From Methylophaga sulfidovorans (lineage in GTDB: Bacteria; Pseudomonadota; Gammaproteobacteria; Nitrosococcales; Methylophagaceae), in the NCBI RefSeq assembly GCF_900114205.1, contig NZ_FOSH01000013.1, positions 1 to 64,000 on the forward strand: 64,000 nt of DNA, read 5' to 3'. A program made the position numbers and the translations under genes. Below are positions 25,912-35,799 of this stretch, piece by piece. Under the pieces are notes generated by a model. That model was given only the letters and a program-made list of their open reading frames with translations. It was not told the origin of the DNA and ran no database searches. Within the stretch, counting starts at the first letter, position 1, and each line of letters begins with the position of its first letter.

Positions 25912-27228
25912 ATGCCCGTGACTCAGAAACGTCAAGATCACAATATCAGCTTGTTTAAAGAAAATATTTATCAATCTATTATTGATTCAAGTTTTGATGC
26001 CATTATTTGTAAGACCTTGGATGGTACTATTCTTAGCTGGAACCCAGCCGCAGAAAGAATTTTTGGTTATACCGCCGATGAAATGATAGGCGAGTACATG
26101 ATCAAAGTTTTTCCAGAAAATAAACTTCATGAAGAAGCCGAGATATTAAAAAAATTAGGTCGAGGTGAAGTAGTTGAGCATTTCCAGACAATTCGCAAGC
26201 ATAAGTCTGGACGATTGATTGATGTCTCTGTCACAATTTCGCCGGTATTTGATGCGTTGGGCACTATTGTTGCTGCATCTCAGGTGGCCAGAGATATTAC
26301 TGAGCAGGTGAAAGCGATTCGCCTCAGTCAGGAATGCCGTGCAATTGTCGAAACATCCGAAGACGCGATTTACAGTATTTCACTCGATGGTACGCTGACA
26401 AGCTGGAATATTGGTGCTGAACATATCTTTGGCTATACCGCTAAACAGATTCTCGGAAAGTCGATATCGATCCTTCACGATGACGACGATGAGCAGGCAG
26501 ACTTCGTACTTGAGAACATTAAAGCGGGCAAAAGCCTGGAGCATTACAAGACCACCCGAAAAAATAAAGAAGGGAAAATCATTAACGTGTCTGAAACCGC
26601 TTCACCATTATTCGACCAAAATCATAATGTCATCGGTGGTTCTATCATTGCCAGAGATATCACGCATGATATCGAGACGCAGCAACTTATATGGAAACAA
26701 GCGAATTACGACAATCTGACAGGACTTGCCAACCGGGATTTATTTTTAAAATCATTGTCACATGAAATGGAAATGGTTCAAGACTCTATTTCACGCGATA
26801 ACCTGGTGTTGTTATTCCTCGATTTAGATAATTTTAAAGACTTTAATGATAATTATGGTCATGATTTTGGTGATGAAGTACTGCGTCATGCAGCTGAAGT
26901 ACTGACAAAAACCTGTCGTAATGCTGATTTGATTGCTCGCTACGCCGGCGATGAGTTTATTATTTTGTTGTCCGGTGAGTTTCCACAAAAAGATTTGAAA
27001 CGCTTCCTCGACAGATTAATCAGTAAACTAAATGTGCCATATCCTATAAATGGTATCGATTGTCGTTTATCAGTAAGTATCGGCATTGTGCAGTATCCAA
27101 ATGATGCCGATGCGATTTCAGATTTACTGAAAAAAGCAGATCAGGCGATGTATGCAGCAAAAGCCGCAGGTCGGAACCAATATCAGTATTATGTCGACGG
27201 TCATTCTACTAATGTGGTGCTTGATTAA
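25912..27228 (+). CDS. PAS-PAS-GGDEF protein
   Basis: A 438-residue cytosolic signalling protein. Two PAS domains (about residues 18-135 and 140-258, both with the SWNxxAExIFGYT pattern and ending in ARDIT) are followed by a GGDEF domain (about 270-430). The active-site loop reads ARYAGDEFIILL, so the first glycine is alanine; such AGDEF variants can still be active. The inhibitory RxxD site (RNAD) is present five residues upstream. DLDNFKDFNDNYGHDFGDEVL is normal. It is divergent from the catalase gene, a neighbourhood that hints at redox or oxygen sensing, which is inference. Confidence 0.9.
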   Translation: MPVTQKRQDHNISLFKENIYQSIIDSSFDAIICKTLDGTILSWNPAAERIFGYTADEMIGEYMIKVFPENKLHEEAEILKKLGRGEVVEHFQTIRKHKSGRLIDVSVTISPVFDALGTIVAASQVARDITEQVKAIRLSQECRAIVETSEDAIYSISLDGTLTSWNIGAEHIFGYTAKQILGKSISILHDDDDEQADFVLENIKAGKSLEHYKTTRKNKEGKIINVSETASPLFDQNHNVIGGSIIARDITHDIETQQLIWKQANYDNLTGLANRDLFLKSLSHEMEMVQDSISRDNLVLLFLDLDNFKDFNDNYGHDFGDEVLRHAAEVLTKTCRNADLIARYAGDEFIILLSGEFPQKDLKRFLDRLISKLNVPYPINGIDCRLSVSIGIVQYPNDADAISDLLKKADQAMYAAKAAGRNQYQYYVDGHSTNVVLD

Positions 27229-27383
27229 CCACGAAAGCGGCTATCTTGCTTTGCTTAAGTTTCAGAGCAGCGAATTGATTTAGACATTCCACACCGTTAT
27301 TTCTATCGTCATGGTGCTGTCCGGCACTGTGGTGAAATATCGATTGTCATAACCTATAAATTAAATCTCACATAAGGGTTTTA

Positions 27384-28346
27384 ATGAAACAAAAACAACT
27401 TATTATTGGTGGCGTGCTTGGCCTTGCCGTTGTCTCTGGCTATTTTTATGCCAATCATGCCAAACATGAGTTAGTGAAAGAACGCATTGATACAGAGCTA
27501 ACCATGATGGATGGAACAAGTCCGGTGAAATATGGAGCACTACAAACCTCTTTGTTTTCAAATGCGGTGACATTAAAAAATGTCACGATAGATATGTCTG
27601 GTTTGCAAAACATGGCGGGTAATAATGCACCTAATGTGGTCAGTATTGAATCAGTCACTGTCGATAGTAAGGTCGGATTATCCTCACTGGAATCCTCCAA
27701 ATTACCCGATCAGCTTGAAGTAAGTTTAAGCGGTATAGCAACAGAAGTGGATTTTAAGCTCTTAGCTGAGAGTAGTGTCAAACCAGTTGAGAAAGCGGTT
27801 TATCGAACCATAGATACCTTAACAGAAGGCAAACCGACAACGGATTTCTATCTGGAGTATGACTATTCCCCAGCAAAAGGTAATACACGACCATTTGTCG
27901 ACATCAAGTTAAAATCCGAATTGAACAAAGTGGTGGGCATGGAAGTGAAGGCGGAAATAGAAAATATGCCGCTGGATCCTGTTGTATTGATGTTCGGCGG
28001 TATGCAAAGAGCACTGATACATCACTTTGAGCTGGTAATAAAAGACGAAGGTAAGACAACGGATCTGCTGATAGAAAATATGGCAAAGCAGATGAATATG
28101 AGCGAAGAGCAGTTTGAAGATGAGCTGACTAAGGAGCTGAAGAAAGACATCGAATATAGCCATCAATCCATCGAGAAAATGTTTTACAGTGCCGTTGAAG
28201 ACTTTATCGATGATCGCCATGAATTCAAGATAGAGCTGACACCAAAAACGCCAATGACGATTGAAGATATTCAGCAAGTCGCTTTATTTGCAGCTGATAA
28301 AGACGAAATTGAGCGTGAGTTAAATCTTAAAATTAAGGGCAAATAA
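27384..28346 (+). CDS. membrane-anchored protein of unknown function
   Basis: A 320-residue protein with one N-terminal hydrophobic segment (IIGGVLGLAVVSGYFYANH, about residues 6-24) and a large periplasmic part. The mature region is rich in alternating beta segments (about 50-190), followed by acidic helices (about 215-300). The layout resembles AsmA/DUF945-like periplasmic proteins, but I see no motif that proves it. The 155-bp gap before it holds no gene. It is convergent with the esterase gene, with a hairpin between. Confidence 0.6.
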   Translation: MKQKQLIIGGVLGLAVVSGYFYANHAKHELVKERIDTELTMMDGTSPVKYGALQTSLFSNAVTLKNVTIDMSGLQNMAGNNAPNVVSIESVTVDSKVGLSSLESSKLPDQLEVSLSGIATEVDFKLLAESSVKPVEKAVYRTIDTLTEGKPTTDFYLEYDYSPAKGNTRPFVDIKLKSELNKVVGMEVKAEIENMPLDPVVLMFGGMQRALIHHFELVIKDEGKTTDLLIENMAKQMNMSEEQFEDELTKELKKDIEYSHQSIEKMFYSAVEDFIDDRHEFKIELTPKTPMTIEDIQQVALFAADKDEIERELNLKIKGK

Positions 28347-28361
28347 GTCTGGTTGTAAACG

Positions 28362-28383
28362 TCGTGGTCAAAATTGACCACGA
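28362..28383. terminator. hairpin between convergent genes
   Basis: TCGTGGTCAA and TTGACCACGA form a near-continuous palindrome followed on the right by a T-rich stretch, so it probably ends the unknown gene on the plus strand. Confidence 0.65.
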
Positions 28384-28386
28384 TGT

Positions 28387-29256
28387 TTATTGTTTTTTAT
28401 CCATAGATGGACTTAGATGATCGGCAATAACAGGATCCAGTCCTGACATAAATTTCTCAATGCTCTGTGTGTAGGCATTGTCTCTGCCGATTTCTTCTAA
28501 GGTCTCATTATGAGTCATGTCCAGCTTAAGCAATTCAGCTTTACTGCCAGTATCATTCACTTTATCAACAAAGCGCGTTGAATTATCGCAGGCATAGGGT
28601 CGCTGAAGCGAACATACAACAAACATAGGCACTTCATCACCATCTACATAATTTATCGGTGATGCCTGTTGCCAGTATGTTGGTTGGTTGCCAAACGCTT
28701 TATCATAAAATTCAACGTGCTTATGCTGCATTAGCGAGACTAAATCCAATACCTGACTATCGATAATTAAACTGCCTAACCAGGGACGAAGTGAGTTCTG
28801 TTCGCTGAAGGTTTGCTTAGTTGTCAGCAATGCGAGCAAATGTGCGCCAGCTGAATGACCGAGCAAGATGGCTTTATCCGCATCGCCGCCCCATGACTCA
28901 GCCTGTTGTTGCACGGTTTTTAATGCCAAAGCCAGATCGTTAGCCTGGGTCACTGGATCGACCTCAGGGACTAAACGGTAATTGGCTGAAACAATAATAA
29001 ATCCACGATTGAGCCAGCGATCAATCTTACTTTTGATTAAACCGGTAGCCCGTTTATCGCCAAACTGCCAGGCACCACCGTGAATTAAAAATAAAATGGG
29101 TGCATTGTCAGCATTGCCAGGTAAATAGACATCCATGGTTTGGAGTGGCGAGTCACCATAAGCCAGGTCACGAATCATATCGACGTGATTCTCTGCTGAT
29201 AACAAAGGACGGGCCATCAGTAACAGCAATAATCCAGCGAAGATATTCAATTTCAT
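28387..29256 (-). CDS. exported alpha/beta-hydrolase (esterase-like)
   Basis: A 289-residue hydrolase of the HSL/carboxylesterase kind. A signal peptide covers about residues 1-20 (LLLLMARPLLSAE). The oxyanion motif is HGGAWQFGDK (HGGxW), the nucleophile elbow GHSAG, and the C-terminal histidine lies in DMTHNETLEEIG. ATG 29256 is supported by AAAGGA; the frame upstream has only a TTG. It is divergent from the czc operon. The substrate is unknown; the family cleaves esters of small acids. Confidence 0.85.
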   Translation of the reverse strand: MKLNIFAGLLLLLMARPLLSAENHVDMIRDLAYGDSPLQTMDVYLPGNADNAPILFLIHGGAWQFGDKRATGLIKSKIDRWLNRGFIIVSANYRLVPEVDPVTQANDLALALKTVQQQAESWGGDADKAILLGHSAGAHLLALLTTKQTFSEQNSLRPWLGSLIIDSQVLDLVSLMQHKHVEFYDKAFGNQPTYWQQASPINYVDGDEVPMFVVCSLQRPYACDNSTRFVDKVNDTGSKAELLKLDMTHNETLEEIGRDNAYTQSIEKFMSGLDPVIADHLSPSMDKKQ

Positions 29257-29340
29257 CAGCTTATCCTTTATCAAATTGTTCAGCGGTTTATCCGGTAAAT
29301 TTGTTTTATCTGAATCTGAGTTTCAGTTATCCTAGCAGCC

Positions 29341-29667
29341 ATGATGAACATCAGAATTTTTTTATACAGCTTAATTATGATGATGGTGCTGCAGTCCAGC
29401 ATTGTCGCTGCTGATGTGCATCATATTATTTTTGACGAACAAGATAATCATAGTCTTATCGATCCTATCGCTGATGATAGTCCGGATGCTGTGCATATCG
29501 ATGCCGACCATCATCAATGTGGTCATAGTCACTGTGTACATTTTGTTGCTGTGCCGCATGTAGTCAATTTATCGCTGTCTTCATTCAAAGACGCTTTTTT
29601 CAGTCGTTACCAATACACGGCAAGATCGGGTTCTATCAGCTCGATGTACCGTCCTCCAAAAGCCTGA
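29341..29667 (+). CDS. small histidine-rich periplasmic protein (CzcI-like)
   Basis: A 108-residue exported protein with a signal peptide (to about AADVHH, residue 25) and a mature part rich in His, Asp and Cys, notably HIDADHHQCGHSHCVHF. It ends in RPPKA, a tail often seen in small proteins in front of Czc operons. It is first in the metal efflux operon, 67 bp before the CzcC-type gene, so it probably binds or senses metal in the periplasm. The assignment rests on position and composition, not on a known fold. Confidence 0.6.
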   Translation: MMNIRIFLYSLIMMMVLQSSIVAADVHHIIFDEQDNHSLIDPIADDSPDAVHIDADHHQCGHSHCVHFVAVPHVVNLSLSSFKDAFFSRYQYTARSGSISSMYRPPKA

Positions 29668-29734
29668 TTCTGATCTAACACTTCCGCTCATCACCTATGC
29701 GTGATGAAAGAGTATTTATTTCAGGATTCATATC

Positions 29735-31042
29735 ATGAAACCCATCTATACCTATGGGCAAACGCCTTTACTGCGTATGTGCCTTTATTGTGCTTTCAGT
29801 TTGTTTATTGTGTCGTTTCAGGCACATGCCGCAACAGACACCACATTGACATTAGCTGAAGCCATTAAAAAAACGCTGAATCAAAATCCCTCACTTAATG
29901 TCTTTCCAGTTCGTGAACAAGGCCTGCAAGCTGAGCGTGAAACAGCGCAGCTATCACCGGCTTATCGCGTTGGTGCTGAACTGGAAAACGTGGCTGGTAC
30001 AGGTCAACTCAGCGGTACTAAGTCGGCAGAGCTCACGGTGTCTTTATCTTCTGTGCTGGAGCTTGGTGGCAAAAAACAAGCCAGGGTCACTGTGGTTGAT
30101 CAAAAGCTGGCACTGACTCAAATTAAAAAACAGATTGCTTCGCTTGATTTATTAAGTACGGTCACCAAAAACTATATTCAGTTATTGATTGATAAGCAGC
30201 GAATACAGCTTGCTAAAGAAGAAGTCTCTCTTGCCCAAGCTACGGCTGATGAAGTGAATAAACGGGTCAGGGCAGCGATTGCGCCTAAGGCTGATTATGC
30301 CCGTGCGGTGGCTGCCGTTGAGCAGGCCAGATTAAATGTCTCACGTGTCGAGCAGCGAATGCATGCCCATAAAATGGCCTTAGCTAATTTATGGGGGGAG
30401 ATGCAACCGCAATTTAATAAGGTAGCTGGTTCCTTGTTTGATTACGGCAGCAGCAGATCGTTTGAGTCACTGTTCGAACGAGTCAAAAATAATCCGTCGT
30501 TGGAATTTTTTGCTGCTGAAACACGTTTAAAAGAATCCGAAATTCGTTTGGCAAAAACTCAACAGCAGGCCGATATCGATTGGTCGGTTGGTATTCGGCG
30601 AAGTGCTGATATTGATGAATCTGCGTTGGTAGCAGGGTTTTCTGTGCCGTTATTTGCAGAAAAACGTGCTGAGTCAGCGGTGAAATCAGCATTGGCAGCA
30701 AGAAATGAAATAACGTTTCGCCAACAAGACTTCCTGCTGCGTATACATACGCAACTGTATCAGGCATACACCGCAAGGGAGCAGGCAATTACCTCGGCCA
30801 CGACCTTGCGACAATCCATCATTCCACAGTTGGCCGACGCCTTAACTCAAACCAAAACAGCTTACCAACGGGGCCTGTATAGCTATCTCGATTTTCTCAC
30901 AGCAAGACAAGAGCTGCTTAATGCCAAGCGTGCTCTGATAGAGGCGTCAGCTGATGCTTTATTGCTCGCGGCGGAAATTGAACAGCTGACAGCAGAACCG
31001 TTATTAATCGAACAAAATAATGTGGGTATAAGTAATGATTAA
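29735..31042 (+). CDS. czcC: outer-membrane factor of a metal RND pump (CzcC-like)
   Basis: A 435-residue TolC-family outer-membrane protein with a signal peptide (about residues 1-32, ending AHAATD) and two OEP repeats (about 38-220 and 235-415). LTLAEAIKKTLNQNPSL at the start and YQRGLYSYLDFLTARQELL in the second half are typical of CzcC/CusC relatives. It forms the exit duct for the pump made by the next two genes. Its end overlaps the start of the adaptor gene by 8 bp, showing tight coupling. Confidence 0.92.
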   Translation: MKPIYTYGQTPLLRMCLYCAFSLFIVSFQAHAATDTTLTLAEAIKKTLNQNPSLNVFPVREQGLQAERETAQLSPAYRVGAELENVAGTGQLSGTKSAELTVSLSSVLELGGKKQARVTVVDQKLALTQIKKQIASLDLLSTVTKNYIQLLIDKQRIQLAKEEVSLAQATADEVNKRVRAAIAPKADYARAVAAVEQARLNVSRVEQRMHAHKMALANLWGEMQPQFNKVAGSLFDYGSSRSFESLFERVKNNPSLEFFAAETRLKESEIRLAKTQQQADIDWSVGIRRSADIDESALVAGFSVPLFAEKRAESAVKSALAARNEITFRQQDFLLRIHTQLYQAYTAREQAITSATTLRQSIIPQLADALTQTKTAYQRGLYSYLDFLTARQELLNAKRALIEASADALLLAAEIEQLTAEPLLIEQNNVGISND

Positions 31043-31973
31043 GCGATATCTAACCCTTCCTAACTTTTTAATGTTAATCGTGTTTTTTATGTGTGCGATG
31101 CTATCTGTTAAGGCTGTTTTTGCCGATGAAGATAAGCATGAACACGAACACGCTGGCCATCATGATGAAGAAGTCGCTCATATTGACGAGGACATGGCGT
31201 CATTAAATGCCATCTCCACAGCCATTGTCAGTAGTGGTGATATCAGCAAAACAATTACCTTATATGGTGATGTGACGTTGTCCCCTGAGCATACCAGCCA
31301 TGTGACGGCACGTTTTGCTGGTCGTATAACCCGTGTGTATGTTGAGTATGGTGATACGGTCAAAAAAGGTCAGGTATTAGCCAGCATAGAATCAAATAGC
31401 AGTTTGCAGACCTACAATGTTACCGCGCCATTGTCAGGCAGTGTGATAGCCAAACATGCCAATGCCGGTGAAGTCGTCTCTGAGCAGACTCTGTTTACTA
31501 TTACCGATACCTCCACTTTATGGGCTGAACTTAAGGTGTTTCCTTCTCAGGCGAGTCTGATTAAAGCAAAACAAACGGTGATTTTACAAAGTGATGATAT
31601 GCAAACCCGTTCTGTTATTTCCCAGCTTCTGCCAAATACCAGTGGTGAGCCATTTAGGATTGCCAGAGTGAAATTCAAAAATCCTGATGATGATTGGTTT
31701 CCCGGCTTGTTAGTTAGTGCTCAGACCCTCGTCGATAAACGTGAAGTTAATGTACGGGTGCCGTTATCTGCACTGCAGCAATATGAAAACAAAACAGTCG
31801 TCTTTATCAAGGAGGGGGGCGTTTATAAATCTCAGCCAGTGGAACTGGGGCTTCAGGATAATCAATTTGTTGAAGTACTGTCAGGTCTGAATGCTGGTCA
31901 GCAAATAGTGACTGAAAACAGTTACCTGATAAAAGCGGATATTGAAAAAGACGGCGCTGAGCACAGCCACTAA
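31035..31973 (+). CDS. czcB: periplasmic adaptor of a metal RND pump (CzcB-like)
   Basis: A 312-residue membrane-fusion protein. A signal or anchor segment (residues about 10-30) is followed by a His/Glu/Asp-rich metal-binding stretch (DEDKHEHEHAGHHDEE, about 31-46), then the lipoyl halves (VTARFAGRITRVYVEYGDTV and YNVTAPLSGSVI), a short helical hairpin and beta-barrel domains. The His-rich head is typical of Zn/Co/Cd-type adaptors. It joins CzcA to CzcC and ends 15 bp before czcA. Confidence 0.92.
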   Translation: MIKRYLTLPNFLMLIVFFMCAMLSVKAVFADEDKHEHEHAGHHDEEVAHIDEDMASLNAISTAIVSSGDISKTITLYGDVTLSPEHTSHVTARFAGRITRVYVEYGDTVKKGQVLASIESNSSLQTYNVTAPLSGSVIAKHANAGEVVSEQTLFTITDTSTLWAELKVFPSQASLIKAKQTVILQSDDMQTRSVISQLLPNTSGEPFRIARVKFKNPDDDWFPGLLVSAQTLVDKREVNVRVPLSALQQYENKTVVFIKEGGVYKSQPVELGLQDNQFVEVLSGLNAGQQIVTENSYLIKADIEKDGAEHSH

Positions 31974-31988
31974 ACTCAAGGAGACGTT

Positions 31989-34900
31989 ATGATTACTTCA
32001 CTATTACGTTTCTCCATTGAGCGACGTGGTTTTATATTGTCATTAATTATCGTGCTGATGGCGGCGGGTGTCTGGAGTTATCAACACTTGCCCATTGATG
32101 CGGTACCAGATATCACCAATGTGCAGGTACAGATTAATACCAAAGCAGAAGGTTATTCGCCGTTAGAAACCGAACAGCGTATTACCTATCCCGTTGAACG
32201 TGCGTTGGCAGGTATTCCTCAACTGTCGTATACACGATCGATTTCTCGTTATGGTTTATCTCAGGTCACCGTGATCTTCAAAGAGGGCACAGATTTATAT
32301 TTTGCCCGAAACCTGCTGAATAACCGCCTGGCCAGTATCAAAAATGAACTGCCCGATGGGCTGGAACCAGAAATGGGGCCAATTGCTTCCGGACTCGGTG
32401 AGATTTTTGTTTATACCGTTTCTGCTCAGCCAGAAGCACGACAAGAGAATGGCCAAGCTTATGATATGACCGCATTACGTGAAATACAGGACTGGATAAT
32501 TCAGCCTCGTTTAATGCGAGTGCCGGGGATTACGGAGGTGAATACAGTAGGCGGTTATGCTAAGCAGTATCACATCCAGCCTGAGCCACAAAAAATGCTG
32601 GAGTTCGGTATCAGTTTTGGCGACATCCAGCAGGCATTAAAGGCAAATAATAGTAATCGTGGTGCTGGTTATATCGAGCGTTACGGGCAGCAATTGCTGG
32701 TACGTTCTCCGGGCCAGTTAAAAACCATCGACGATATTCAACAAGTGGTGGTAAAGCAGATGTCAGGCACACCCATCAAGATCATGGATATCGCTGATGT
32801 TGCCATTGGTAAAACCCTGAGAACCGGTGCCGCCACCCAGAATGGTCAGGAAACGGTGATGGGAACGGCAATGATGCTGATAGGGGAGAACTCACGTGAG
32901 GTTGCCAAACGGGTTGCTGCGGAGCTAAGCAAGATTCAAGCGACGCTACCCGACGGCGTTATTGCTGAAGCGGTATATGACAGAACCACCTTGGTCGATA
33001 AAGCCATTGCTACAGTGCAGAAAAACTTGCTGGAAGGCGCATTATTAGTCGTTGTGGTGTTGTTTTTATTACTGGGTAATATCCGCGCCGCACTCATCAC
33101 TGCTGCCGTGATACCACTTGCCATGTTAGCAACCATTACCGGTATGGTTCAGGCCGGAATTTCAGCGAACCTGATGAGTCTTGGCGCATTGGATTTTGGC
33201 CTGATTGTCGATGGTGCAGTGATTATTGTGGAAAACAGCGTGCGGCGTTTATCGCTGGCCCAGTCTGGTCGTGATTCAGCCTTACCATTAAATGAACGCT
33301 TGGCTGTGGTATTTGATGCGACCAATGAGGTGATTCGGCCCAGCCTGTTTGGGGTATTGATTATTACATTGGTGTATATCCCCTTATTCACCTTGACTGG
33401 GGTAGAAGGCAAGATGTTTGAACCGATGGCATCAACAGTGGTGCTGGCCTTACTAGCAGCGATGCTGATGTCACTGACTCTCGTACCTGCAGCCGTGGCT
33501 GTGTTCATGAAAGGTAAAATCAAAGAAACTGAAATTCTGATTATTTCAGCAAGCAAATCGATTTACAGGCCGGTATTGATATGGAGTCTTAAGTTACGTT
33601 GGTTGCTGGTGGTTGCTGCACTTGTTTTGGTGGCTTGGTCGCTACTGCTGGCATCAAAGATGGGCACGGAGTTTATTCCTCAGCTCAATGAAGGCGATAT
33701 CGCCTTACATGCATTACGCACCACAGGCACTAGTCTGCAGCAATCGATAGACATGCAGGAAGTTCTGGAAAAGCGGCTGAAACAGTTTCCACAGGTGGAC
33801 AGAGTCTTTGCCAAAATCGGCACGCCAGAAGTGGCGACCGACCCGATGCCGCCGAATGTGGCTGACACTTTTCTGATACTAAAGCCAAGAAAAGACTGGC
33901 CCAATCCGTCATTGCCAAAGTCTGAACTCATCAAACAAATCGAGACAGCTGCAAAGGCCTTACCTGGCAATAACTATGAATTCACGCAACCGATCGAGAT
34001 GCGCTTTAACGAGCTTATCTCAGGTGTCAGGGCGGATGTGGCCATTAAAGTATTTGGTGATGATTTGGAGAAACTCAAAACTTCAGCACAATCCATTTTA
34101 ACTATTATCAGAGATATACCCGGCCAAGCAGATGCCAGACTGGAACAAGTCAGTGGTTTACCGATGGTGTCAGTGGAACCCAAACGCTTGGCACTTTCCC
34201 GTTATGGCCTCAGTGTAGATATCTTACAGACGATGTTAGCTACAGCTATTGGTGGTCAAGATGCGGGCTTAATCTATGGGGGGGATCGCCGTTTTAAACT
34301 GGTTATACGCTTAGCTGATGACCGGCGTCAGGACATTGCTAAACTTTCCGAGCTACCTGTGTCTTTGCCTTCAGGTACTTATGTGCCGTTATCCGAGGTG
34401 GCAACGATTAAACTTGTCGATGTGCCAAGTCAGATCTCGCGTGAAAATGCCAAACGACGTGTTGTGGTCACAGCTAATGTCAGAGATCGTGATCTGGGAT
34501 CCTTTGTGCAGGAAGCTCAGCAAAAGCTCGATCAACAGCTGACATTGCCTGACGGATACTGGCTGGAGTTTGGTGGTACCTTTGAACAGTTAGCCTCGGC
34601 CAGTCAGCGTTTAGCCATTGTGGTTCCGGTGACTTTATTTGGCATTTTGTTATTACTGGTGACTATGCTGGGATCAATAAAGGATGCCGCTATTATCTTT
34701 ACCGGTGTGCCGTTGGCATTAACGGGTGGCATTATGGCTTTACTGCTTAGGGATATGCCACTGTCTATTTCTGCGGCTGTTGGTTTTATTGCACTGTCTG
34801 GTATTGCTGTATTGAATGGTCTGGTGATGTTGTCATTTATTCGTGATCATTGGCAGCAAAACGGCGATCTCTATAAAGCAATTGTGGATGGGGCGATGTT

Positions 34901-35096
34901 ACGTTTACGTCCGGTAATGATGACCGCTTTAGTGGCCAGTCTTGGTTTTGTTCCTATGGCACTCAATACGGGTACCGGCGCAGAGATACAACGGCCCCTA
35001 GCAACGGTGGTTATCGGCGGTATTGCGTCATCCACCATACTTACCCTTATTGTGTTACCGGCTTTATACCTATTGGTACATCACCGTAACCGCTAG
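31989..35096 (+). CDS. czcA: heavy-metal efflux RND pump (CzcA/CusA family)
   Basis: A 1035-residue inner-membrane proton antiporter with twelve membrane helices and two large periplasmic loops. The heavy-metal-RND signature in TM4 reads DFGLIVDGAVIIVENSVRR (about residues 401-419), as in the Zn/Co/Cd (HME1) group more than in the copper (HME4) group. LPIDAVPDITNVQVQINT at the N-terminus is typical. The operon order czcI-C-B-A, with His-rich small protein and adaptor, supports export of divalent zinc-type metals, though the exact metal is inferred. GGAGA stands before ATG 31989; a strong terminator ends the operon. No metal regulator gene lies next to it. Confidence 0.95.
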   Translation: MITSLLRFSIERRGFILSLIIVLMAAGVWSYQHLPIDAVPDITNVQVQINTKAEGYSPLETEQRITYPVERALAGIPQLSYTRSISRYGLSQVTVIFKEGTDLYFARNLLNNRLASIKNELPDGLEPEMGPIASGLGEIFVYTVSAQPEARQENGQAYDMTALREIQDWIIQPRLMRVPGITEVNTVGGYAKQYHIQPEPQKMLEFGISFGDIQQALKANNSNRGAGYIERYGQQLLVRSPGQLKTIDDIQQVVVKQMSGTPIKIMDIADVAIGKTLRTGAATQNGQETVMGTAMMLIGENSREVAKRVAAELSKIQATLPDGVIAEAVYDRTTLVDKAIATVQKNLLEGALLVVVVLFLLLGNIRAALITAAVIPLAMLATITGMVQAGISANLMSLGALDFGLIVDGAVIIVENSVRRLSLAQSGRDSALPLNERLAVVFDATNEVIRPSLFGVLIITLVYIPLFTLTGVEGKMFEPMASTVVLALLAAMLMSLTLVPAAVAVFMKGKIKETEILIISASKSIYRPVLIWSLKLRWLLVVAALVLVAWSLLLASKMGTEFIPQLNEGDIALHALRTTGTSLQQSIDMQEVLEKRLKQFPQVDRVFAKIGTPEVATDPMPPNVADTFLILKPRKDWPNPSLPKSELIKQIETAAKALPGNNYEFTQPIEMRFNELISGVRADVAIKVFGDDLEKLKTSAQSILTIIRDIPGQADARLEQVSGLPMVSVEPKRLALSRYGLSVDILQTMLATAIGGQDAGLIYGGDRRFKLVIRLADDRRQDIAKLSELPVSLPSGTYVPLSEVATIKLVDVPSQISRENAKRRVVVTANVRDRDLGSFVQEAQQKLDQQLTLPDGYWLEFGGTFEQLASASQRLAIVVPVTLFGILLLLVTMLGSIKDAAIIFTGVPLALTGGIMALLLRDMPLSISAAVGFIALSGIAVLNGLVMLSFIRDHWQQNGDLYKAIVDGAMLRLRPVMMTALVASLGFVPMALNTGTGAEIQRPLATVVIGGIASSTILTLIVLPALYLLVHHRNR

Positions 35097-35101
35097 ATAA
35101 A

Positions 35102-35139
35102 AATACAATCAGGGCTGCATTGCTAGCCCTGATTGTATT
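35102..35139 (+). terminator. terminator of the czc operon
   Basis: AATACAATCAGGGCT and its exact complement form a 15-bp stem with an 8-base loop, 6 bp after the czcA stop. The sequence after it is only partly T-rich. Confidence 0.8.
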
Positions 35140-35247
35140 ATGGGAAAAAGTCCCGGTTTTACGCAGGCAAATATCGCTGGCGTAGTGTTTGTTCTCATCG
35201 TTAGAGTTGTTGTATGTCACTGACATATAACTAAAAAGGAGAGGGAA

Positions 35248-35694
35248 ATGCAGCTACACCAATTTAATGATGAAAATATACACTGGCAGCGACTTGAGGT
35301 GTTCGACAACTTTCAATATTCGGTATTGGATATTGACCGCGACAACAAAGTGGTAGAGGTGCTATTTAAATTCGCAGCCAATGATCCCATCGTGTTACAT
35401 CGTCACTGTGCGGTTAATCACACCTTTGTTATTCAGGGTGAGCACTGTCTGTATTCTGCTGATGGTACGTTGAAAGAAAAACGCCCAACGGGCTCATATA
35501 GCATAAGCCAACCTGATCCTGAACCACATAGAGAATGTGGTGGCGATGAAGATACAATAGTTTTATTCAGTATTCGTGGCACAGAAGGACCGACGTATGA
35601 AATCCTTGATGATGAGCAAAATATCCTGGCTGTTTTTACGATGAATGAATTTGAAGGACTCTATCAGGCACAACAATCTGCCTTATCAGTGTAA
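35248..35694 (+). CDS. cupin-fold protein, possible metal enzyme or sensor
   Basis: A 148-residue cupin. The histidines of a metal site are seen in LHRHCAVNHTFVIQGEH (about residues 50-66: HxH, then a Glu in GEH) and in EPHRECGG (about 92-99). The first half looks like the RmlC/ChrR type of cupin. AAGGAGAGGGAA before ATG 35248 is an unusually strong ribosome binding site. Function unknown; it stands alone between the czc operon and the next gene. Confidence 0.75.
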   Translation: MQLHQFNDENIHWQRLEVFDNFQYSVLDIDRDNKVVEVLFKFAANDPIVLHRHCAVNHTFVIQGEHCLYSADGTLKEKRPTGSYSISQPDPEPHRECGGDEDTIVLFSIRGTEGPTYEILDDEQNILAVFTMNEFEGLYQAQQSALSV

Positions 35695-35799
35695 TCTTTT
35701 TATGCCTCAATGAGGATTGTGATAAAAGGGCTGTTGTCATTGACGATAAATTGCTTTATTTCGCCAGCACAGTTTTATCCATCCATAGAGGAACAGAAT

